A stretch of DNA of 38,594 nt from Clostridiales bacterium (GTDB taxonomy: Bacteria > Bacillota > Clostridia > Lachnospirales > Lachnospiraceae), in assembly GCA_021204085.1 (NCBI GenBank), contig JAJPZY010000034.1, positions 1 to 38,594 on the forward strand, given 5' to 3'. The notes under the pieces were generated by a model, which was given only the letters and a program-made list of their open reading frames with translations, was not told the origin of the DNA and did no database searches. A program made the translations under genes and the position numbers. Below, one piece after another: positions 32,897-38,594 of this stretch; the stretch's first letter is position 1; every line of letters begins with the position of its first letter.

Positions 32897-32962
32897 TTAT
32901 AAGTCCTCATTTCTTCTCAAAAGTCCCGGAAATCGTTGAAAATCGCATCTCTTTTCACTCAT
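32897..32962 (-). pseudogene. int: Remnant of a Tn916-type tyrosine integrase gene (first codons only)
   Basis: ATG 32962 with a strong AAAGGAG ribosome site starts MSEKRCD, close to the MSEKRRD start of Tn916-family integrases, and sits 115 bases after xis, where int belongs. After about seven codons similarity ends, and a TAA comes at codon 22, already within the leader of the phosphatase gene. The rest of the roughly 400-residue integrase is gone. The assignment rests on the short match, the ribosome site and position. Confidence 0.6.
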
Positions 32963-32982
32963 TTAGCTCTCCTTTCAAAAAT

Positions 32983-33028
32983 AGAGAGCCGGATTTGCAG
33001 TGTCATTCTAACATAAATCCGACTCTCT
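32983..33028. terminator. Hairpin between xis and the int remnant
   Basis: AGAGAGCCGGATTT and AAATCCGACTCTCT (one mismatch) with an 18-base loop, followed on the minus strand by ATTTTTG. It looks like an intrinsic terminator or attenuator controlling int, a common arrangement in such elements. Confidence 0.55.
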
Positions 33029-33077
33029 GTATAGATTGGTAAAAAACATTTGCCTGCCCACGCGGCAGAATTTTCTC

Positions 33078-33305
33078 TTATACGGCAGTTGCCATATCCA
33101 GAAACCGCTCAAATTTTTCGCGCTTGATCAGCGCCCTGTTGCCGTTCATCATATAGAAATCATCATCGGAATGATGATCAATAATGGCACGGAGTTTTCC
33201 CTCACCAATATGATAGTAACGGGCTGCTTCTTCTATTGTGAGCGTATATCTGTGCCAGATTGGAATCTCACAGTACACGTTCTCAGACATTTCATTCTTC
33301 CCCAT
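33078..33305 (-). CDS. xis: Tn916-family excisionase (Xis)
   Basis: 75 residues. A small winged-helix DNA-bending protein that directs integrase to excise the element. EIPIWHRYTLTIEEAARYY (13-31) and the ending NGNRALIKREKFERFLD are hallmarks of Tn916-like Xis proteins. A start at 33305 has AAAGG eight bases upstream; ATG 33290 is an alternative. It follows the relaxase by four bases. With the integrase lost it probably has no partner. Confidence 0.9.
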   Translation of the reverse strand: MGKNEMSENVYCEIPIWHRYTLTIEEAARYYHIGEGKLRAIIDHHSDDDFYMMNGNRALIKREKFERFLDMATAV

Positions 33306-33309
33306 CTAA

Positions 33310-34332
33310 TCACCTTTCCCTTCTTTTGCTTTTTGTTGAACTTGTCCTCGTGTAACTATCCAGCACTTCTTTCGGAATACGATCCAGCACAGCGATTGCC
33401 TCATGATAATCGCTTTTCAGTTTCGCATCGGCGATCTTTTTCAGGGTACTTTCCTCCGTAGCTTTGTCGAGCGACTGCGAAAGCTGTGCGTTCTTCTTTT
33501 TCAGCTTCTTATTCTCCGTCACCGTATCCGCGAACGCCGTACTGTATTTATTCAGCTGTGTCTGCATCTTCTCCACGCCGGGGATATAGGAATCCAGCAG
33601 CTTACAGACTTCTTCCGTCCTGGATTTCATGTTCAGATGCGTCATTCCCGTCAGAAGCCCATCGAGCCTCTCTCTCTGTTTATTAAGCCTGGTCATTTCC
33701 TTGAACACCCGCGGCGGGATATGGTCGCGCCCGGTCTGGCTTGCCATAGCATACGAAAGAAGCTGCCAGTGGCAGGTTCTGTAGTTGGCGCTCTCGCCGC
33801 GCTCCAGTTCCGGATACTTTTTCACCATGTGCTTCCAGAACTCATCCTGCCACCAGGTCAGCTTCTTTTTGTTGCCGACGATATCCTTTGCCGAAAGCCT
33901 GCCGTCCTCTGTCAACGGGACAAAAGAAAGGTGCATGTGAGGCGATTTCTCGTCCATATGCACCACGGCAGACAGGATGGTATCCGGATTCTGATGCGCC
34001 CGGATAAAGTCCAGCGCTGTCTGGAAATATTCTTTTATCTCAGCTTTCTTTTTGCCTTTGAAGAATTCCGGGCTTGCCGTGATCAGCGCTTCCACTACCC
34101 GGACACTGTCTTTTCTGGTTCGGCATCCGGCCTCCGCGATCTGGCGCTCCGCCTCCGCCCGGTATCTGCCCTTCGGCTCCACCAGATGAAAATTCTGTCT
34201 GCTCCTGCTCGTATCCACATCCGGGTTGCTGGCATATTTTTCTTTGGTGCGCTTGTTGTGTGCTTCAATGTTACTGATCTCCGGTCCCTTATACTTGGCA
34301 AAACGAAGGATACCGTATTGCGCTTTTTCCAT
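33310..34332 (-). CDS. MobV-family relaxase (Mob/Pre plasmid recombination type)
   Basis: 340 residues from ATG 34332, which overlaps the stop of the upstream small gene (TGATG), with GGAGGG seven bases before. Nicks oriT and leads single-stranded DNA during mobilization. N-terminal FAKYKGPEISNIEAHNKR (about 11-28) and motif III HMDEKSPHMHLSFVPL (125-140, metal-binding histidines) define MobV. A coiled coil (about 245-300) precedes a basic tail. No type IV secretion genes are in the window, so the element would depend on a helper conjugation system. Confidence 0.92.
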   Translation of the reverse strand: MEKAQYGILRFAKYKGPEISNIEAHNKRTKEKYASNPDVDTSRSRQNFHLVEPKGRYRAEAERQIAEAGCRTRKDSVRVVEALITASPEFFKGKKKAEIKEYFQTALDFIRAHQNPDTILSAVVHMDEKSPHMHLSFVPLTEDGRLSAKDIVGNKKKLTWWQDEFWKHMVKKYPELERGESANYRTCHWQLLSYAMASQTGRDHIPPRVFKEMTRLNKQRERLDGLLTGMTHLNMKSRTEEVCKLLDSYIPGVEKMQTQLNKYSTAFADTVTENKKLKKKNAQLSQSLDKATEESTLKKIADAKLKSDYHEAIAVLDRIPKEVLDSYTRTSSTKSKRRER

Positions 34333-34553
34333 CAGCCATCCCTCCGTTTCTTCCATATAATGTCATACCCCATCACATCGGCAAGCTGCACGGCCTCTCG
34401 GTAGCGCAGCGATTCTCTTTGCAGCTTCGCGGACAGGTTGGAGACGGAATCGCTCCATCCATACTCGTCAGCCAGCAGGTCAACCACCTCCTGCATCGTC
34501 ATTCTCTCGCGCACGATCTGCGCCTTGATCTCATTTCTGATATTTGATTCCAC
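34332..34553 (-). CDS. Small helix-turn-helix-like protein of the mobilization module
   Basis: 73 residues, starting at GTG 34553 with GGAGG seven bases upstream. Helical protein with MTMQEVVDLLADEYGW (18-33) and LQRESLRYREAVQLADVMGY (about 45-64), resembling short phage-repressor-like helix-turn-helix proteins seen in Clostridia elements. It is coupled to the relaxase gene and lies next to the hairpin-rich stretch, so a role as oriT-binding accessory protein or repressor of the mob genes is a reasonable guess. Confidence 0.7.
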   Translation of the reverse strand: MESNIRNEIKAQIVRERMTMQEVVDLLADEYGWSDSVSNLSAKLQRESLRYREAVQLADVMGYDIIWKKRRDG

Positions 34554-34593
34554 AATAAATTCCTCCTTATCGTAACTCGTGTTTTTGTTTTTA

Positions 34594-34654
34594 TTTCACA
34601 GGGAGCACTTCCCTGCGAAATAGAAAACCGGCTCCACTCTCCGGTGAACCGGCT
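34594..34654. other. Candidate oriT or control region: hairpin plus direct repeats
   Basis: TTTCACAGGGA-GCACT-TCCCTGCGAAA (34594-34620) is followed by two copies of AACCGGCT (34626-34633 and 34647-34654) around CCGGTGAACCGG. It lies directly upstream of the mob genes, the usual place for a MobV origin of transfer. No nic site can be proven by eye. The rest of 34655-35009 holds short frames only and no recognised gene. Confidence 0.4.
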
Positions 34655-35009
34655 GTACGAAACAATGCTTTCTGCTTTTTCCCATTTTGCGTTTTTTAAG
34701 TTCCATATGGTGTCCTGCCCATATAGAAGATTTTCCATGTTCACCGTATCGCGTGTTTTTGCATCGTTCAGTACATAATGCCGCAGAACCATGCAGCCTC
34801 TTCATATTTCTGTAAAGATCATTTCCGTGAAATACATTCGGGATATGGTGAATTACTTTACGGCTCCCATTATGCCCGGATTTTAAGGGCTGATTTTTCA
34901 GCATATCCGGGAACAGCATAACAATCTGCCTGGCTCTGGATAATTTAATAATACAGGTGACATCGGGCAATCACTGTGTACGTACATACACAAAGATGAA
35001 ACGGAGCAA

Positions 35010-36175
35010 TCAATCCCTCCATTCCTCCGGTACGTACGTACGCGGCGAAACACTGCAAAACCCATTCATACCCGGGCGGGCTACAGCCTCCATACCCGTA
35101 TAGCCCCACACACGGCGCCCGGCAGCATTCTTCACATTATTGTTATGCTGCAGGTTATACTTCGCATGGCAGTCCACCATACTGTCACTGAACGTGCGCG
35201 ATTTTAATGGCGTAAAGCAGTTTTCCTCACACCACATACAGTAAACATCATACAGCTCTTTGGAACTGATCGAAGCACCGTCCCTCATCCGGATATAACC
35301 TTCCGATTCCAGAAAATCGAAAATGTTATTATTATCCCTTTTGACAGCTTCCCGGTTTTTCCTCGTCCTCTCGCTCTCGGTAAACTTATAGTTATTGGAA
35401 GCAAGGCGCTGTAAGCCCTCGAACGCCCACAAAAAAATGCCCTCCGCCTCTGCTGTCATTTTCTCGGCAATGTCAGGATCATCTACCCGGCCAGCCGGCC
35501 GTTCTCTGGTAGTCAGTACAAGCTGCCTGCGGTAAAACCCGTCGCTCCGGTCATAGAGTGCCTGCAAGTCACCGTTGCTGAAAGCCAGAAGCCGCGCAAA
35601 CATATACCCCTGGTAGCTCTGCTTCCCTTTCCGCTCCAGGTCCATCTTCCCCTGCGCAGTCACAATGGATTTTACATAGTTGGTCTGCCGCAATGCCTGC
35701 ATCCGCATATCGTCGTCAACGCAAAGCAGGATATGCTCCAGATCAGCACGGGCAAAACGGTTTTCGGAAATCTTTCCGATGCGTCCGGCCTGTATGCCAC
35801 CGGGAGCCTGTTCCTCACAACATCCGGCCGCCCTTCGGAAAACGTCCCGTTAAGCCGCAACGTCCCGTTGGATACATGGATCCTGTCTGTTTCCGGCGGG
35901 AAATCCTCCGCCTGGGCAGCCAGTTTCAACACCTCCATGATATTGCTGATCTTCCTCGGAAGATTGTTAAAAGAATAATACCGCAGTTCTTCAAAAATCT
36001 CCGCACGCAGCGGCATGTCATCCGTCACCCTGCCGTCCGGCGAAAAAAAAGCCCCGTTTGCGAAGATGATCTTGTGTGTGCTTAAGAAATATTCGCAGAA
36101 CAGGGTCTCATTGATACTCTTGCCGTCGAACCACACCGGCAGGTCATTCTCATATTGGTTCCTGTTTTCGTCCAT
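35010..36175 (-). pseudogene. Phage/plasmid primase-helicase (P4 type), disrupted by an internal deletion and frameshift
   Basis: Two reading frames belong to one protein. The 5' part (36175 to about 35780) reads the N-terminal region up to NRLPVAYRPDA. The 3' part (about 35780 to 35010) resumes in another frame with GKISENRF, then LLCVDDDMR, ALRQTNYVKSIVTAQGKMD and a C-terminal domain. Intact relatives have a P4-type helicase core with Walker A between these blocks; here it is missing, so both an internal deletion and a frame change occurred near 35775-35785. The product cannot be an active helicase, although the 3' frame alone still has start codons. The 5' end overlaps the CHC2 gene by 26 bases. 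Confidence 0.8.
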
Positions 36176-36770
36176 TCTCCTCTTCCTCCTTCATGCGGGT
36201 CAGGCGTTTCTCCAACGCCGCAATCTTGCCATCCTTCCTGAGCATCCCGGCCGCTTTTACCCGATCCTCCAGGTTGGAAAACGTCAGGATATCTGCCAGA
36301 TACTCCATCCGGTCCAGCATCTGGCAGGCCTCCACAAACCGGTCATCCCATTCCGCTTCCGGTGACGGAGGTGCATAACGCACCTTCCAATCCTCCAGAA
36401 CATGAAGGTAATCACAGATCACCCTCTGGCAGTACACCTCATCTTCACGGAACGCCTTAGCTATCGGGTGTCCTGGCTTCCGAAGTGCCGCGGCATCCGG
36501 CGGCTTGTCCGGGCCAAGCCCGAAATCTTCCATCAGCTTTTGTGCAGCTTCATAAGCGGTAAGACCAAACAGCCTGGCAGTAAGCTCCACCACATCACCG
36601 GTTGCCCCACACCCGAAGCAGTAAAAATAATCCTCATTCAGCTTCATGCTGGGGTGGCGGTCATCGTGGAACGGACAGCAGGCCATATGGCTCCGGTTGG
36701 CTTTCAGACCATAGTGCTCAGCAGCTTCCCTCACGGAAACCGCCGCCTTCACAGTTTGAAATACATCCAT
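36150..36770 (-). CDS. CHC2 zinc-finger primase-like protein
   Basis: 206 residues. The N-terminal CHC2 zinc-binding domain of DnaG-type primases: Cys32-x2-His35 (CPFH) and Cys51-x2-Cys54 (CFGC), with GATGDVVEL after it (55-63). The remaining two thirds are helical and charged, and no TOPRIM catalytic domain is present, so it probably acts as the DNA-binding subunit of the element's primase with the adjacent helicase. AAGGAGG eight bases before the ATG. The partner helicase is broken. Confidence 0.88.
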   Translation of the reverse strand: MDVFQTVKAAVSVREAAEHYGLKANRSHMACCPFHDDRHPSMKLNEDYFYCFGCGATGDVVELTARLFGLTAYEAAQKLMEDFGLGPDKPPDAAALRKPGHPIAKAFREDEVYCQRVICDYLHVLEDWKVRYAPPSPEAEWDDRFVEACQMLDRMEYLADILTFSNLEDRVKAAGMLRKDGKIAALEKRLTRMKEEEENGRKQEPI

Positions 36771-37036
36771 TTTGCATTTCCTCCTTCAAAAAATAATTGA
36801 CGGTTTTCTACCCGCCTGCCTGAATTTACGGGGAAAAAGGCTATTAGACGGAAAATCCGGCGGAAATGCAAAAATCAAAATCGACCGGCCTTTTATTCTG
36901 CAAAAATGCAAAAAATCTAAGAGCCGAATCTACATCTAAAAAATAAAATATTTTTATCCGATAAGGGATTAATTTTTAATCAGTATACGGATATAATGAA
37001 ATCGAACATATGTTTGCTTTATAGGAGAATTTATTT
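36771..37036. promoter_or_regulatory. Divergent control region of the mobile element
   Basis: AT-rich 266 bases between the CHC2 gene (minus) and the XRE gene (plus). It has a plus-strand TATAAT at 36992-36997 with a weak -35, a perfect dyad GATTAA-TTT-TTAATC (36967-36981) upstream of the -10, and several ATGCAAAAA repeats (e.g. ATGCAAAAATC and ATGCAAAAAAT). The dyad is a candidate operator for the XRE protein. Confidence 0.5.
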
Positions 37037-37873
37037 ATGGAATCAGTATATTTACCCGGCACCGTCCGTGACCGGATACAGGATTTAATAAAAGAATACA
37101 AAGTCACGCAGGCAGAACTTGCGGCAAAGATCGGCTGCACGGACAGCACCCTCAGCCGCTTCCTGAGCGGAAAAACAGACAAGCTCAGCGATGAAAATAT
37201 CATCCGCATCGCAAGGGTTTTTAACGTCTCCACTGATTTTCTTTTGGGAGTTACAGACGTGCCGGACCGGAAAAACTATGAGATCAGCGAGCTGGGTCTT
37301 TCCGTCCAGGCCGCACGCAATCTCTATACAGAAAAGGTGAATGTCACAGTTGCCAACCGTTTACTGGAAAGCCCCCGCTTTGCGGAGCTGACCTATATGA
37401 TCGGCCAGTATTTCGACGATACACTCGCAGCCGGGTTCGCCGCGCAAAATAAAATGATCTCGTCTGTCAGTTCCCTTCTCCGAGGAAGCGTTGCAACAGA
37501 CACAGCCGTCCAGACGGCAAGGGAAATCAACCGGCTGAAAGTTCCTGTCTATCAGGCAGACCTTACCACCATACAAAACCAGTTTATAGCAGCACTAAAG
37601 GAAGTAAAAAAGGAGATCGGCAGCGACCTCGCTGCTTCACAGAAAATGTCAGGGGAGATCACAAGGAAAATGTTTGCTGAACTGACAAAAGGGCAGGATA
37701 TGAGGCATCCGTCTGTCACACCGGAGCAGGTCGCGGATGCGATCACCAACACCGTGTCCGGCATGGACGGTGTCGATGATGGAGCACTGAAGGAATTCAA
37801 CCATGCACTGGTAAACCTGATGCAATCCACCATGCAGCCGCCACCGCAGGAGAATGGCCATGCAGACCAATGA
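37037..37873 (+). CDS. XRE-family transcriptional regulator of the element
   Basis: 278 residues. N-terminal Cro/C1-type helix-turn-helix about 14-68 (TQAELAAKIGCTDSTLSRFL and NVSTDFLLGVTD). The C-terminal part (about 80-278) is helical without a peptidase motif, so self-cleavage is not indicated. TAGGAG about ten bases upstream of the ATG. It overlaps the sigma-factor gene by 14 bases and is probably co-regulated with it. It most likely controls element genes from the divergent promoter region. Confidence 0.88.
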   Translation: MESVYLPGTVRDRIQDLIKEYKVTQAELAAKIGCTDSTLSRFLSGKTDKLSDENIIRIARVFNVSTDFLLGVTDVPDRKNYEISELGLSVQAARNLYTEKVNVTVANRLLESPRFAELTYMIGQYFDDTLAAGFAAQNKMISSVSSLLRGSVATDTAVQTAREINRLKVPVYQADLTTIQNQFIAALKEVKKEIGSDLAASQKMSGEITRKMFAELTKGQDMRHPSVTPEQVADAITNTVSGMDGVDDGALKEFNHALVNLMQSTMQPPPQENGHADQ

Positions 37874-38513
37874 ACAGCTCTGTCGCCTTGCGCAGCGGGG
37901 CGATACTTCTGCCCTTGACACTTTAATTGAAAATAACTGGGGATTTATCCGGAAGACCGCAATTGAAATTTATAAAAGTCATAATCTCGACGAAAGCGAT
38001 ATGAATATCGAAGTGGATGATCTGGTGCAGGAAGGAAGCATCGGCCTGCTAAAAACAAGCCCTCTCTTTGACGGGGAACGCGGCATTAAATTTCTGACCT
38101 ATGCGGCACCATCGGTCCGAAACTCCATGGCCGACCTGATACGCCAAGGCAGGCTACAATTCGAGCAGCAGATGACAAATGCCGATAAAGATTTTCGGTT
38201 TCAGCGCGTCCGTCTCGATGACATTTTAAACGACGAGGAAAGGCTCCGCCGGATCGAAGCGATTGCCGACCCTTATGCAAAATTGCCGGCGCAGATCGTG
38301 ATCCGAAAAGAAGAAATACAGGAATTATATTCTGCCCTGGAAAAACTGAGCGCCAGGGAACAGACCTACCTTCTCTACCGATACGGCTTTACCGACGACA
38401 TTGAGCACACACTGATCGGCACGGCAATCCATTTTCATCTGAGTGAAAGCCGCGCAAAACGGACGGAGGAAACCGCAATGGAACATCTCCGGGCAGAATT
38501 CCTTCCACAGTAA
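37860..38513 (+). CDS. Sigma-70-like RNA polymerase sigma factor
   Basis: 217 residues from ATG 37860, seven bases after AGGAG; an ATG six bases earlier is too close to that site. Region 2 is about 50-100 (DDLVQEGSIGLLKTSPLF, then GIKFLTYAAPSVRNSM) and region 4 about 160-215 (LSAREQTYLLYRYGF, SESRAKRTEETAMEHL). No region 1.1 and a short region 3. It resembles the sigma-like genes of Clostridia conjugative and mobilizable elements, which turn on element transcription. The downstream part of the element lies outside the window. Confidence 0.88.
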   Translation: MQTNEQLCRLAQRGDTSALDTLIENNWGFIRKTAIEIYKSHNLDESDMNIEVDDLVQEGSIGLLKTSPLFDGERGIKFLTYAAPSVRNSMADLIRQGRLQFEQQMTNADKDFRFQRVRLDDILNDEERLRRIEAIADPYAKLPAQIVIRKEEIQELYSALEKLSAREQTYLLYRYGFTDDIEHTLIGTAIHFHLSESRAKRTEETAMEHLRAEFLPQ

Positions 38514-38594
38514 ATCAGATATTTTAAAAAAAGAAAAGATAAAGAGAGTGTGTGAATTTATTTCTGTAAATATATCAGATCTTCTATGATAAGT
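38514..38594. other. AT-rich end of the window
   Basis: 81 bases after the sigma-factor stop. No terminator hairpin or further gene was recognised before the window ends. Confidence 0.4.

Noticed and set aside
33403-34404. Long open frame (about 333 codons) antisense to the MobV relaxase
   Set aside because: Codons and composition follow the relaxase on the other strand; no family resemblance and no ribosome site.
34332-34553. Oxidoreductase annotation for the small mobilization protein
   Set aside because: As I recall, some database entries give such 70-residue proteins flavin-oxidoreductase names, but the sequence is a short helical DNA-binding-like protein with no room for such a fold.

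Overview
The window is a 38.6 kb chromosomal segment of a Firmicute, most likely a gut Lachnospiraceae (Clostridia). The signs are the DUF1836, DUF4250 and YerC/TrpR-like genes, a PucR/CdaR-type regulator, FtsEX with a secreted NlpC/P60 hydrolase, a perfect CIRCE operator in front of clpB, strong AGGAGG ribosome sites, a roughly even GC content, and a decayed Tn916-like mobile element. Most genes lie on the minus strand. No tRNA, rRNA or CRISPR array was recognised.

Layout. 1-464: 3' end of a MATE efflux gene. 586-1711: a zinc-type macrodomain gene followed by a truncated SirTM sirtuin gene. 2066-4579: a membrane-anchored helical-repeat protein, a CopZ-like metal-binding protein, DUF1836 and YerC. 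4661-6727: deoD, abiH (start codon overlaps the deoD stop) and a 58-codon DUF4250 gene. 6920-11695: an apparent operon of a VWA protein, a MoxR-type AAA+ ATPase and a BspA-type leucine-rich-repeat protein. 11976-14707: a small alarmone synthetase and polyphosphate kinase. 14814-17948: ftsE, ftsX and an S41 carboxy-terminal processing protease, with a 170-bp element with terminal inverted repeats inserted after ftsX. 18039-19121: CdaR-like regulator. 19606-22164: class A penicillin-binding protein, divergent from yigZ and cvfB. 23943-25331: NlpC/P60 hydrolase with a polyserine linker. Then an aspartate aminotransferase, rarA, a polysaccharide deacetylase, clpB and a low-molecular-weight phosphatase. 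From about 32.9 kb to the window end lies an integrative mobilizable element (xis, MobV relaxase, primase genes, XRE regulator, sigma factor). It has lost its integrase and the ATPase core of its helicase.

How genes work together. FtsEX, the NlpC/P60 protein, the class A PBP, the deacetylase and the S41 protease point to envelope growth and remodelling. RelQ-type synthetase with PPK makes a stress-alarmone and polyphosphate unit. ClpB is placed under HrcA by CIRCE. AbiH, the macrodomain/sirtuin pair and the VWA-MoxR-LRR operon are accessory or defence-like functions.

Most unusual signal. Three genes (MATE, MoxR ATPase, deacetylase) are each cut by an in-frame TAG close to the 3' end. After the TAG the same frame goes on with family-like sequence to a TGA. 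The only other two genes ending in TAG (abiH, ppk) also have an in-frame TGA within 20 codons. This is compatible with amber readthrough or recoding, or with several independent late nonsense mutations. The sequence alone cannot decide.
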